A stretch of DNA of 64,000 bases from Planctomycetaceae bacterium (GCA_024642205.1 JAHEBQ010000024.1:20656-84655); one strand, 5' to 3'; positions 38,541 through 47,760 are shown, counted from the stretch's first letter. The notes: generated by a model not told the origin, from the sequence alone. Translations and numbers: made by a program.

Positions 38541-39518
38541 TTGAAAATTGGACCAACGATTATCGAAGATACGTTCGCGGAAGCATTTTCGATGAGGTAT
38601 AGCCGGATTGTCGTCACCGCGATCAATGAGCGTTGGATCGACGCCGCGATCAGGGAATTCAGCGGATATGGAAGCTCGGTGATTGGATGCGATGCGGAAG
38701 TCGGACTCGAAAAACGAATTCCTCCAGCGGAGACGATCGATGGACGGCCGGGCGCAAGCCTGCTGGTGTTTGGATTTACCAACGACGCGGTCCAGGCAGC
38801 GATCACCAACCGAACGGGTCAGTGTCTGATGACGTGCCCAACAACCGCAGTTTTCAACGGACTGAGAGCGGAAGAACTCGACACTCCGCGTGTGGGTGCC
38901 TTCGGAAACGGATCCACTCCCAAGATCGAGACCGTTCCGCTGGGCAAACACCTTCGTTTTTTCGGGGACGGTTTTCAAAAAAGCAAACTGATCGGCGGTC
39001 GGAGATTTTGGCGAATACCAGTCATGGATGGCGAATTTGTCGTGGAAGATACCCTGGGAGTTGCAAAGGGTGTCGCGGGAGGAAATTTTCTGATTCTGGC
39101 TAACGATCAGCTCCTCGGATTGAGTGCAGCCGAACGGGCCGTCGACGCCATCGCCGATCTCGACAACGTCATAACTCCGTTTCCCGGAGGAGTAGTCAGA
39201 AGTGGCAGCAAGGTCGGTTCGCGATATGCAGCCCTGAAAGCATCCACGTCCGACGCATTTTGCCCCACGTTGCGGGGTCGCGTTGAAACGGCGCTTCCGG
39301 AAAACGTAAATTGCGTGTACGAAATCGTGATTGACGGAACAGATTTTGAATCGGTGGCTGCCGCGATCCGGATGGGAATTCTGGCTGCCGCAGGGCCTGG
39401 AGTGGTGGCAATCAGCGCCGGAAACTATGGCGGCAAGCTCGGCAAATACCATTTTCACCTTATCAACCTGTTTGAAACCGAATCATCAATCCGATCGACC
39501 GGGATCGATCCCGGTTGA
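38541..39518 (+). CDS. ftr: Formylmethanofuran:tetrahydromethanopterin formyltransferase
   Basis: 325 residues. The N-terminus from a TTG codon reads MKIGPTIIEDTFAEAFSMRY, which fits the family start (IEDTFAEAF) exactly; no ATG or GTG is in frame nearby, so TTG is the start. Other family blocks are LLVFGFTNDAVQAAITNRTG, GQCLMTCPTTAVFNG and PFPGGVVRSGSKVGSRYAAL. In bacteria, Ftr/FhcD works in the H4MPT-linked oxidation of formaldehyde to formate. Planctomycetes are known to carry these archaeal-like C1 genes, usually dispersed; no other member is in this window. Confidence 0.96.
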   Translation: MKIGPTIIEDTFAEAFSMRYSRIVVTAINERWIDAAIREFSGYGSSVIGCDAEVGLEKRIPPAETIDGRPGASLLVFGFTNDAVQAAITNRTGQCLMTCPTTAVFNGLRAEELDTPRVGAFGNGSTPKIETVPLGKHLRFFGDGFQKSKLIGGRRFWRIPVMDGEFVVEDTLGVAKGVAGGNFLILANDQLLGLSAAERAVDAIADLDNVITPFPGGVVRSGSKVGSRYAALKASTSDAFCPTLRGRVETALPENVNCVYEIVIDGTDFESVAAAIRMGILAAAGPGVVAISAGNYGGKLGKYHFHLINLFETESSIRSTGIDPG

Positions 39519-39621
39519 TTTTTGAAAGGATTGCCGAGGAACGAGTGACCCCAAAAGGAGGATACCCAGCGACATGGCCCTGTATTTCAAATTACCTTTC
39601 CGACAGGTTTTTCGTCCCTAA

Positions 39622-41202
39622 ATGCCCAACGCCGAAACCCTCAACGAACTTACCCACAAGCCGGATCGACCGTGGCAATTGACGTTGCGCCGGTTCTTTC
39701 ATCAGGCCTGGGTTGAAATCTCGATCGGCGTATTGGTCATTGTGTCAGTGTTGATGACGCTGGCCGAGTTTTGGCTGGAGTTCAAATTCGAGCAGGGGAC
39801 AACGTCGGTTTCCACGTTGATAGGAACATTCGGATCGGCTCAGCTGAATTGGATGGTGCTCGCCAACGACCTGATCACGCTGATATTCGCCATTGAGCTT
39901 ACACTCCGGTTTCTGGCGGCCAGTTCAAAACGCCGGTTTTTCTCCGAATTCTGGCTGGACATTGTAGCCACGATACCGCTGTTCCGTGTTTTTCGTTTCG
40001 CCCGCGCGTTACGCTTGTTGCGTCTTGTTAGGATGTTGCGTCTCTATGGCGTGATGTCGCGTCTCTCTGGGCACTTCCCGGCGATGTTTCGGCGGGGGGC
40101 TGTCGACTTTCTGATGATTTGTGGGCTGCTCGCGTTGACGGTCCTGTTTGGTACGTTAGCGATCACGCATTTCGAAACCAATGGCCGGAAGAACGCTCGG
40201 GGCGCAACCGCGTCGGCGGCATTCGGCGCGGGTCGCGATCCGGCTGCCGCGTCGGCATCGGCCGATGATGAGGAAAACGAAGACCAGTTTGACTTGAACC
40301 ATTCGTTCTGGTTTAGCATTTACACGCTGTTTGCGGGCGAACCGGTGCCGCGCACGCCGCAGACATTAAACGGCAAAATTGTATCGGTGTTCTTGATGTT
40401 TATGGGTTTAACCATTTTTGCCATTTTTGCAGGAACCGTTTCGGCATTCATGGTAGATCGAATGCGAGTGGAGGGCAGAATTGTGGAATGGGATGCGCTG
40501 GAAAACCACATTGTGATTTGTGGCTGGACTCCAAAAACAAGAACGATCATCAACGAGTATCGAGCCAGTGCCAAAACTCGCAGGACTCCGATCGTGGTGA
40601 TCACTGAGCTTGACCGGGATCAGCTGGACGACGATTGCGCCGAAATGGCAAACGTCTATATTCTGCACGATGATTTCACAAAGGTCAGCGCGCTGAAACG
40701 AGCCGGGATCGCCAGTGCAACGACCTGTCTTGTATTGACAGACACGACCGGGGGTCGAAGCGAACAGGACGCCGACGCGAGGACGATCCTGGCGGCATTG
40801 ACCGTCGAAAAAATCAATGAATCGGTTTATACGTGCGCCGAGTTGGTTAATCGAAGCTACGCCACGCATTTGGAGGCGGGAAAGGTCAATGATTTTGTCG
40901 TCAGCGGCGAATACGGCGCTCACATGCTGGCCCAGGCCGCCATGAACAAGGGGCTGATCGGCGTTCTCAGCGAGCTGTTAACCTATCAACACGGGAACGA
41001 GTTCTACCGGATGCCAATTCCCGTTTCGTGGATTGGCGAGTCATTTGACAGAAAACTGACGGATATCAAACAATCTTCCAATGTGATCTTGGTGGCAGTT
41101 CATTCTGCCGGTAATGAAACGGTCGTGAACCCGAAAAACTACAAATTCCAAGCTCATGATGACGTGGTCGTCATCAGTACTGGAATTCCAAAACTTTCCT
41201 GA
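39622..41202 (+). CDS. Voltage-sensor-like 6-TM channel with RCK (TrkA) domains and atypical filter
   Basis: 526 residues. S1-S3 are hydrophobic (about 32-120); S4 holds regularly spaced arginines (RVFRFARALRLLRLVRMLR, 122-140). A hydrophilic insert (about 186-225, Ala/Asp/Glu-rich) follows S5. The pore loop reads FWFSIYTLFAGEPVPRTP (229-246), where K+ channels have TVGYGD, and S6 is FLMFMGLTIFAIFAGTVSA. Then come NAD/ligand-binding RCK-N (HIVICGWTPKT, 296-306) and an RCK-C region (about 440-526). It is clearly in the ion channel/RCK superfamily, but the lack of a TxGYG filter means K+ selectivity cannot be assumed. Stand-alone gene. Confidence 0.88.
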   Translation: MPNAETLNELTHKPDRPWQLTLRRFFHQAWVEISIGVLVIVSVLMTLAEFWLEFKFEQGTTSVSTLIGTFGSAQLNWMVLANDLITLIFAIELTLRFLAASSKRRFFSEFWLDIVATIPLFRVFRFARALRLLRLVRMLRLYGVMSRLSGHFPAMFRRGAVDFLMICGLLALTVLFGTLAITHFETNGRKNARGATASAAFGAGRDPAAASASADDEENEDQFDLNHSFWFSIYTLFAGEPVPRTPQTLNGKIVSVFLMFMGLTIFAIFAGTVSAFMVDRMRVEGRIVEWDALENHIVICGWTPKTRTIINEYRASAKTRRTPIVVITELDRDQLDDDCAEMANVYILHDDFTKVSALKRAGIASATTCLVLTDTTGGRSEQDADARTILAALTVEKINESVYTCAELVNRSYATHLEAGKVNDFVVSGEYGAHMLAQAAMNKGLIGVLSELLTYQHGNEFYRMPIPVSWIGESFDRKLTDIKQSSNVILVAVHSAGNETVVNPKNYKFQAHDDVVVISTGIPKLS

Positions 41203-41427
41203 ATCGAGACGTTGCTGCTAGAGGAGGGAGTTCAGTTCGTCTAAGATCATATTGGTCGTTGTTTCACTCAAACTGATTCGACCTTGTTGTGTGTCGAGCG
41301 GTTCTGACCGAATCCTGCCCGCTTGATCCGGAACGACGGTCGATACGGCATATTGCACGAAAGACGATCACTGCCACGGTCTCAAGCGCATAACGGGGTT
41401 TGAGAAAATACACTAACAAGGCCATGT

Positions 41428-42936
41428 ATGAATCCGCAGAATCTGAAGCGAATCACCGTTGCGTGGGCCTGTTACATTGCGGCCAGTCTGGATGGCGCCG
41501 CGGTTCTGCATGCTGACATATCATTGCCCAAGATCTTTTCGGATCACATGGTGTTGCAACGTGATTCTCGCGTCCGAGTTTGGGGAACGGCGGACCCTGG
41601 TCAACAATTAACGGTAAAATTTTCGGGCAAGGAATGCAAAGCGACGGCGTCGACTGAGGGTGAGTGGAGTGTCAACATCACCACGCCTGGCGCGGGAGGG
41701 CCGTTCGAACTGGAAGTTACCGCCGATGGAGGCGGACCCAAAGTCGTTTTCAGCGATGTGCTTGTCGGCGATGTCTGGTTGTGCTCGGGACAGGACAACA
41801 TGGAATTAAAGGTTTCCGAATCGCTCAACGCGCAAACGGAAATTGAACAGTCGAAGAACTTTCCCTACATTCGCCTGTTTGCGGTTGGTGATCATGCGAC
41901 GGCACAACCCTTGAGTGATTTTCACAAGGTTGTTCCGTGGAGTGTATGCTCTCCGGAAACGGTCAAGGATTTTTCCGCGACCGCTTATTTCTTCGGACGT
42001 GAGATTAGTAGACAGCTTTCAGGCGAGGATCATAGATGCGTGCCGATTGGATTGATCGATGCTTCCTGGGGTGGAACCGTCTGTGAAGCGTGGACATCCC
42101 GGGAGTCAATGGAAAATGTCTCTCAATTGGTGCCGCTGCTGAAGCACTGGGACGAAACAGCGAATCAACTAACGAGTCCCAATAGACCTGGACTGCTGTA
42201 CAACGGGATGATCGCGCCGATCACACGGTTTCCAATTCGCGGTATCATCTGGTATCAAGGTGAGGCCAACGTGGAGCGAGGAGCCCAATACGCAACTTTG
42301 TTTCCGACGTTGATCAAGGACTGGCGAAAGAATTTCGGGCTGGGTGAAATCCCGTTTTATTTCGTTCAGCTCGCTCCGTACCGGTACAATCAAAAGTCGG
42401 CTGAATCGCTGGCCGAAATCTGGGACGCCCAGCTGAATACGTTAAAATCTGTCCCAAATACGCGAATGGTAGTAACCACCGACATTGGCAATCTGCTTGA
42501 ACTCAATCCGAAAAACAAGCAGGAAGTCGGACGCCGGTTGGCCTTGGCCGCTTTGGCTGATGTTTACGCGGGCCAACTGCCAACTGGCACCGAGAAACCT
42601 GGTTATAGCGGCCCGATTTACGACACGATGTCCATTGACCAGGATCGAATCCGAATCACGTTCAAGCACGTCCATGACGGGCTCCGGATTGCGAACGACG
42701 ATCCCGAATTGACCTGTTTCCTGATCTGCGGCGAAGACAAGAAATTCGTTCCCGCGGTGGCAAAAATTGACGGACAGCGTGTGGAAGTCAGTTCGCCTGA
42801 GGTCAAGAACCCGATTCATGTCCGGTTTGCCTGGAGCGATACCGCCCAGCCGAATCTCGTCAACTCAGATGGTTTACCCGCTTCGCCATTTCGAACGGAT
42901 GATTTCACTTTGATCTCCGAGGGACGCGATTTCTAG
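41428..42936 (+). CDS. Sialate O-acetylesterase-family protein, catalytic residues replaced
   Basis: 502 residues, exported (signal near VAWACYIAASLDGAAVLH). The fold is clear: SLPKIFSDHMVLQRDSRVRV, VGDVWLCSGQDNMELKV, GIIWYQGEANVERGAQY and NPKNKQEVGRRLALAAL. In active members the first block is CSGQSNMEW with the nucleophile serine, and the late block is DIHPKNK with the catalytic Asp and His. Here they read SGQDNME (Ser to Asp) and ELNPKNK (Asp to Glu, His to Asn). All three catalytic positions are therefore changed, so it is probably inactive as an esterase, perhaps a binding protein. Neighbours give no clue. Confidence 0.88.
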   Translation: MNPQNLKRITVAWACYIAASLDGAAVLHADISLPKIFSDHMVLQRDSRVRVWGTADPGQQLTVKFSGKECKATASTEGEWSVNITTPGAGGPFELEVTADGGGPKVVFSDVLVGDVWLCSGQDNMELKVSESLNAQTEIEQSKNFPYIRLFAVGDHATAQPLSDFHKVVPWSVCSPETVKDFSATAYFFGREISRQLSGEDHRCVPIGLIDASWGGTVCEAWTSRESMENVSQLVPLLKHWDETANQLTSPNRPGLLYNGMIAPITRFPIRGIIWYQGEANVERGAQYATLFPTLIKDWRKNFGLGEIPFYFVQLAPYRYNQKSAESLAEIWDAQLNTLKSVPNTRMVVTTDIGNLLELNPKNKQEVGRRLALAALADVYAGQLPTGTEKPGYSGPIYDTMSIDQDRIRITFKHVHDGLRIANDDPELTCFLICGEDKKFVPAVAKIDGQRVEVSSPEVKNPIHVRFAWSDTAQPNLVNSDGLPASPFRTDDFTLISEGRDF

Positions 42937-42963
42937 ATATTTGATGCTGTCGCTTGTGTTTAT

Positions 42964-42994
42964 TTGACATGACAACGGCTAAAGTTGCTAAATT
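42964..42994 (+). promoter_or_regulatory. Candidate sigma70-type promoter for the S1-like gene
   Basis: A perfect TTGACA (42964-42969) and a TAAATT (42989-42994) with a 19-bp spacer, or CTAAAT with 18 bp. The hexamers are good but the spacing is slightly long. It would give a leader of about 80 nt before the S1-like start. Confidence 0.4.
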
Positions 42995-43009
42995 ATTTCT
43001 GTTGTGTGC

Positions 43010-43026
43010 GCTCGAGTAGCTTGAGC
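43010..43026 (+). promoter_or_regulatory. Leader hairpin upstream of the S1-like gene
   Basis: GCTCGAG / CTTGAGC pair around a three-base loop TAG (one G-U), 57 bp before the start codon and after the candidate promoter. S1 genes are autoregulated in E. coli through leader structures, so this could be a regulatory hairpin; here that is only inference. Confidence 0.35.
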
Positions 43027-43082
43027 CACCGTTTCTATGGTAATCCCATTGCTTTGCTTACATTTCTTTACAGATTTCTGTC

Positions 43083-44798
43083 ATGAGTTCCGAACCGAAC
43101 AATCCAATTCCAGACCCTGCCAACCCGGTAAAGCCCGAATCCCAGGCCGACGTGGCGAAAACACCCGCCGAAACCGAGACGCCCGCTGTAGTCGAAACGA
43201 CATCTGGCTTGGAAACACCGATTCCCAGCGAATTGCCGACTCCCGTACCCGCGGCGCCAGCCAGTCCGAGTGCTGCCACGGATGCCCCGTCCGATGAATC
43301 GGGAGCCGGGGTGGACGGAACTGCGCCGGTTGTGGATTTGAATGCAGCCTTGGCTCCGCCGGCCGCAACCGTTCCTCCTGAACCGGCCGCAACGCCAGGT
43401 GAAGGCACGCAACCGGCACGCAAAGTTGCCATCGGTTCACAGCGGGACCCTGCCGATAAATCGCTTTCACCCAGCCAGCCGAAAGCGGTTCAAGCGGCCG
43501 TTGCCAATCCAATCAATCTTTCCGGAGAACCGATTCCTGCTCCGGCACCTATGGTCGCAATCAAGTCCAATGCAGGATTCAGCGACGACATTGAGGCCGA
43601 GATCGCTGCCGCCTTGGGCGATATTTCGATGGATGACGTTGTTGCCACCACCGACGCCGCCAATGACGAGATCGAACCCAACACGCGTGTCAAGGCAGCC
43701 GTTACGAAAATTCACGAAGACAATGTATTTGTAAAGCTTTCCGGCCAGTACGAGGGAATCGCGACGCTTCATCATTTCAAAGAAGCGCCGAAAGAGGGCG
43801 ACTTGGTCGAAGTGATTGTTCGTGGCCTCAACAAAGAAGATGGGCTTTACGAATTGGCCGTTCCTGGCGCGAGCATCGGTGTTTCTGATTGGGACGACAT
43901 CACCGAAGGGGCCGTGGTCGACGCCCTGGTAACCGGATCCAATACGGGCGGACTGGAAGCCTCTCTCAACTCGATTCGGGGCTTTATCCCTGCCAGTCAG
44001 ATCGATCGTTTCCGGGTCGAGGACTTGGCCGCGTATATCAATCAGAAACTGACGTGTGTCGTTGTTGAAGTCAACCCAGAAAAACGCAAGCTCGTCCTCA
44101 GTCGACGCGCCGTTCTCGACCGGGAAAACGAAGAAAAGCGTCAACAGTTGTTGACCGAACTCGAACCGGGGCAGTTGCGAGATGGAATCGTGACCAAGCT
44201 GATGGACTTCGGCGCATTTGTCGATCTCGGAGGTTTGGAGGGCTTGATTCACATCAGCAAACTCAGCTGGTCGCGCGTCAAACATCCAAGCGAAGTACTG
44301 GCGGTCGGTGAAAAGGTACGGGTCAAGGTCGAGAAGATCGATGCTGACTCGAATCGAATTTCCCTCTCGCATCGCGATACGATGGAGCATCCCTGGAAAT
44401 CGGTCGAAAACCAGTTTGCCGTCAATGACATCGTCAAAGGCACGGTCACGAAGACAACGGATTTTGGCGCATTCGTGAAAATTGCACCGGGCATCGAAGG
44501 CCTGGTCCATATTTCCGAGCTCGCCTATCAACGAATTGCAAAAGTAACCAGCGTTGTGAATGAAGGGCAGGAACTCGAAGTCAAAATTCAGTCAATCGAT
44601 CCTGAATCTCAAAAGATTTCACTGTCCCACAAAGCCTGCCTTGCGCCGCCTGCTCCCAAACCCGTCGCGGGCGCAAAGGAACAGGCTCCGGAAGTCGAAG
44701 AACCCGCTCGTGAATTGGCCGTGCCTGCCAGCGGTGAACCTCTGAAAGGTGGTACCGATCGCCGATCCGGGGGCGAGGGAATTGGACTTAATTGGTAG
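43083..44798 (+). CDS. S1-domain RNA-binding protein, ribosomal protein S1-like
   Basis: 571 residues. The first ~185 are a Pro/Ala/Thr/Glu-rich disordered region. Four S1 OB-folds follow: about 200-263 ([20 protein letters not shown]), 275-345 ([20 protein letters not shown]), 360-432 ([20 protein letters not shown], then [19 protein letters not shown]), and 446-515 ([20 protein letters not shown]). The [25 protein letters not shown] and [20 protein letters not shown] blocks match bacterial S1. Many planctomycete S1 proteins have fewer domains than the six of E. coli, so this is probably the ribosomal S1, though a second S1-type protein elsewhere is possible. The very long low-complexity head is unusual. 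Confidence 0.88.
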   Translation: MSSEPNNPIPDPANPVKPESQADVAKTPAETETPAVVETTSGLETPIPSELPTPVPAAPASPSAATDAPSDESGAGVDGTAPVVDLNAALAPPAATVPPEPAATPGEGTQPARKVAIGSQRDPADKSLSPSQPKAVQAAVANPINLSGEPIPAPAPMVAIKSNAGFSDDIEAEIAAALGDISMDDVVATTDAANDEIEPNTRVKAAVTKIHEDNVFVKLSGQYEGIATLHHFKEAPKEGDLVEVIVRGLNKEDGLYELAVPGASIGVSDWDDITEGAVVDALVTGSNTGGLEASLNSIRGFIPASQIDRFRVEDLAAYINQKLTCVVVEVNPEKRKLVLSRRAVLDRENEEKRQQLLTELEPGQLRDGIVTKLMDFGAFVDLGGLEGLIHISKLSWSRVKHPSEVLAVGEKVRVKVEKIDADSNRISLSHRDTMEHPWKSVENQFAVNDIVKGTVTKTTDFGAFVKIAPGIEGLVHISELAYQRIAKVTSVVNEGQELEVKIQSIDPESQKISLSHKACLAPPAPKPVAGAKEQAPEVEEPARELAVPASGEPLKGGTDRRSGGEGIGLNW

Positions 44799-44940
44799 GT
44801 TTCGGTGGACTTGGCAGTCGTGTATTGTTTCGCCCGGGACCGGAGAAAACGAGGACCCCAAACCCAATTGGGTTGAAGGCGTGAGGCCAGGCTCCTGACA
44901 GTTGATCCCCTTCGATCGAATATCCTCAATCGAGACATTC

Positions 44941-46050
44941 ATGTTCTGGCAAACCATCGCTCGTCCGATTCTATTTTGTTTGCCTGCCGAACGTGCTCAC
45001 TATGTCGCCATGGGTGCGTTTAAACTGATGCTCTGGCCTGGTTTGGGTCCGTTATTTCGAAAACACTTCGACGTTGCTGACCCGGCACTCGAAACCAGCG
45101 TATTTGGAATCGATTTCAGAAACCCGGTTGGGCTCGCCGCTGGCTTCGACAAAGACGCACGTTGGTTTCCGGAACTGGCGAGTCTTGGATTTGGCCACGT
45201 CGAAGTTGGAACGATCACCGGCCAGGCTCAACCTGGAAACCCAAAGCCACGGCTCTTTCGACTGCCAGCCGACCATGCGCTCATTAACCGAATGGGATTC
45301 AACAACGCCGGCAGTGACGCCGCAGCGCGACGCCTGGCTGCGACTCGCAAATCCAGACCGACCGATGTGTTGGGGGTCAATATTGGAAAAACCAAATTGG
45401 TTCCCGTCGAAGCAGCCACCAGGGATTATTTGATCAGCTTCGAACGGCTGTTTGGCTACGCCGACTACTTCACGGTGAATGTCAGCTCTCCCAACACTCC
45501 CGGATTGCGCACGCTTCAAAATCATGAACCGTTGGTTGAATTACTGACGTCGATCACGGAACTCAATCAGACGTTGGCCGTTGATCACGAATGCGATCCC
45601 AAGCCCGTATTACTCAAAATTGCGCCTGATGTGACCGATCCGCAACTGGCCGATATTGTTTCGATTCTCCAGGAAGTGAAACTCGATGGTGTGATCGCAA
45701 CGAACACGACGGTGTCAAGGTCCGATTTAAAGACACCCGGTGAAGTCGTCGACGCGATTGGCGCCGGCGGTTTGTCGGGGGCGCCATTGACCCAACGAAG
45801 CCGACAGGTCGTCAGGCAACTGCACGATCAACTTCGTGGCGAAATTCCCATCATTGGCGTGGGTGGTATCATGTGTGGCGAAGATGCCTGGCAAATGATT
45901 CTTGCCGGGGCTTCGTTGGTCCAGATCTATACGGGGTTTATTTACGGAGGTCTCTCGTCGGTCCGAGACATCAATCGGTATCTGGCCAGCCAGTTGCACC
46001 GATACGACTTCCATTCGGTCGCCGACGCCGTGGGGACGGGACGAGTTTAG
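44941..46050 (+). CDS. pyrD: Dihydroorotate dehydrogenase (quinone), class 2
   Basis: 369 residues from ATG 44941. It has the class-2 N-terminal membrane-associated helix (LFCLPAERAHYVAMGAFKLM) and then NPVGLAAGFDKDARWFPELA, the catalytic NVSSPNTPGLRTLQ (with the nucleophile serine in this block), VLLKIAPDVTD, TNTTVSR and the FMN-binding GVGGIMCGEDAWQMILAGAS. It oxidises dihydroorotate to orotate in pyrimidine synthesis, passing electrons to quinone. The next gene's ribosome binding site overlaps the pyrD stop, so the two are co-transcribed. Confidence 0.97.
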   Translation: MFWQTIARPILFCLPAERAHYVAMGAFKLMLWPGLGPLFRKHFDVADPALETSVFGIDFRNPVGLAAGFDKDARWFPELASLGFGHVEVGTITGQAQPGNPKPRLFRLPADHALINRMGFNNAGSDAAARRLAATRKSRPTDVLGVNIGKTKLVPVEAATRDYLISFERLFGYADYFTVNVSSPNTPGLRTLQNHEPLVELLTSITELNQTLAVDHECDPKPVLLKIAPDVTDPQLADIVSILQEVKLDGVIATNTTVSRSDLKTPGEVVDAIGAGGLSGAPLTQRSRQVVRQLHDQLRGEIPIIGVGGIMCGEDAWQMILAGASLVQIYTGFIYGGLSSVRDINRYLASQLHRYDFHSVADAVGTGRV

Positions 46051-46054
46051 GAGG
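46049..46054 (+). promoter_or_regulatory. Strong Shine-Dalgarno for the PAS-AraC gene
   Basis: AGGAGG, overlapping the pyrD stop codon (TAG at 46048-46050) and 8 bp before a TTG. It decides the non-standard TTG start of the downstream gene. Confidence 0.75.
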
Positions 46055-46062
46055 TCTGAACC

Positions 46063-46776
46063 TTGCATCCATTCGAATTGAGTTTTGTCGAACAGATTTT
46101 CGACGGGCTGGGCGATGTTGTTTTTTGCGTCAAAGACCGCTTGGGAATTTACCAAGCGGTAAATCTCGCTTTTGTGGATCGGGTTCATGGGAACGACAAA
46201 TCAGAGCTGATCGGCAAGTCGGCTGCGCAGTTGTTCACTGAATCACTTGCCAGCGGATTTGAGCTCCAGGACAAAGCCGTTTTTGAGACCGGACGACCGA
46301 TTCGGGATCAACTGGAAAGAATCACCAACTCGAACGGGAGCATTGGCTGGTACCTCGCCAGCAAGTTTCCGATTTTTGATGCCGAACAAAAGGTCGTTGG
46401 CCTGGTTGGAATTTCGCAGGACCTTGATTGGCCGAGTGACAGCAACCTGGAAATGGCAAACTTGAAATCGATCGTCGAATTCATCAAAGACAACCTGGAC
46501 CAACCGCTGCGAACCGAACAGCTGGCGAAAAAATTCTCACTTTCGGCGGTTCAGCTTGACCGCCGCATGAAACGGGTATTTCGACTGTCAACCAAGAAAT
46601 TCATCATGAAGTGCCGTCTTGAGAAGGCCTCCAGGCAACTCGCCTCCACGAGCATTTCTGTTTCCGATATTGCGCTGGCGTGCGGCTTTACGGACCAAAG
46701 CGCACTTACACGGCAATTTCGAAACGCAACCTCCGATACGCCGGCGAATTTTCGCAGGAAAATACAACAGCCGTAG
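46063..46776 (+). CDS. PAS-domain AraC-family transcriptional regulator
   Basis: 237 residues from a TTG start set by a perfect AGGAGG. An N-terminal PAS fold (about 5-130: VEQIFDGLGDVVFCVKDRLG, then FPIFDAEQKVVGLVGISQDL) is joined to a C-terminal AraC double HTH (about 140-235: LRTEQLAKKFSLSAVQLDRR and SVSDIALACGFTDQSALTRQ). The PAS part presumably senses a small molecule or redox state. It sits 12 bp after pyrD, an unusual partner for a pyrimidine gene. Its targets are unknown. Confidence 0.9.
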   Translation: MHPFELSFVEQIFDGLGDVVFCVKDRLGIYQAVNLAFVDRVHGNDKSELIGKSAAQLFTESLASGFELQDKAVFETGRPIRDQLERITNSNGSIGWYLASKFPIFDAEQKVVGLVGISQDLDWPSDSNLEMANLKSIVEFIKDNLDQPLRTEQLAKKFSLSAVQLDRRMKRVFRLSTKKFIMKCRLEKASRQLASTSISVSDIALACGFTDQSALTRQFRNATSDTPANFRRKIQQP

Positions 46777-47078
46777 GTTGCATTCAATTCCCAAGTTCGA
46801 TTTGGCGGTGATTGACAATCGTGGCTGCGAAATTCGATTGAATTCCAAAATCCCGACGCGAGTCCGGATCGACCGGTATCAAACGCCTGGCAACCCGCTT
46901 TGCTCGTTCCAATTCAGATCTTGAATTAACGCAATAACAACGCTTCCTTCACGCCAACTTCACAGAAAACTCAACAATGACCTACCGTCAAATGGTTGAA
47001 TAGGGACCGGGGTTCAATTACGGCATTGATCTTCGACTTGTGAGAACCCCGTCCCTTGTTTTACGAAGATGGGAAGAC
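46777..47078. other. Intergenic gap with an inverted repeat
   Basis: 302 bp after the AraC-family gene. It contains the inverted repeat at 47003-47055 described separately. Plus-strand frames that extend from the AraC gene are antisense or out-of-frame readings. Confidence 0.5.
47003..47055 (+). repeat. Inverted repeat with a 28-nt loop
   Basis: Left arm GGGACCGGGGTTC (47003-47015) and right arm GAACCCCGTCCC (47044-47055) pair over 12 bp with one bulged C. TTGTTTT follows the right arm. It lies 24 bp before the start of a small gene. It could be a weak terminator for the pyrD-araC unit or a leader structure. Confidence 0.5.
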
Positions 47079-47324
47079 ATGAATATTGACAGGTTGACGA
47101 TTTACCATCGTGAAATTGAGGAACTCACCCAGCCCACGATGTTGCCCCAATCGGAGGATTCGGTCTTGGGTGAGTGGAGGGAAACCGAAGTGGTGATCCC
47201 CACGCCAGAACAGATTCGATTCGAATGCCAACGCATCCAGGCCAACTGGGACCAGCGAGAAACGCTGATTCGATTGCTACGGGCGGAAATGGCCTGTAAG
47301 TTTGGGATCTGTCGAAATCTGTAG
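47079..47324 (+). CDS. Small hypothetical protein
   Basis: 81 residues from an ATG with GGGAAG just upstream. The sequence is soluble and charged, with LPQSEDSVLGEWRETEVVIP and IRFECQRIQANWDQRETLIR, the second part strongly helical. The composition and binding site suggest a real gene, and small proteins of this type are common in planctomycetes, but I recognise no family. Confidence 0.55.
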   Translation: MNIDRLTIYHREIEELTQPTMLPQSEDSVLGEWRETEVVIPTPEQIRFECQRIQANWDQRETLIRLLRAEMACKFGICRNL

Positions 47325-47760
47325 CTTCGTTTTGTGAACGGTCCAGGTTGGAAGCCAACCTGGCCGAAACGAAGGCATCCCTGGGGGAACATCATGCCGG
47401 CGAAATCAGGCCCCTGTTTAGGCGGTCGTCGGCTTCAAATCAATTCGCGGCTTTGCAGCTGACCACCGTGAGGAAGAAGTCAAACCAGGTTCGATTTCTC
47501 TAGATCGACAAGGCGACTCAGTTTGTACCGTCACTTCGATTCGCCAACCGTTTCGTCAACCCCGACGAGGAGCCGTCTGAAACCGCATGGTGGGGAAAAG
47601 ACGGGTTCACACCGGTAACCGAAGTACCTGTGAAATGCCTGGGTTTCGGCCTGCAAGTCGGTGGATTTGGTGGAACTAGCGACGGCTGCGGCCTTGTCCC
47701 GATATGGTTGCACTGCGAAAATCGTTTCATCGACCGCTGGTCTCCGAAAGCGAGCTTCGC
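47325..47760. other. Intergenic gap, no gene recognised
   Basis: 436 bp between a small gene and panB. No convincing frame or fold; the panB promoter should be here. Confidence 0.5.
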
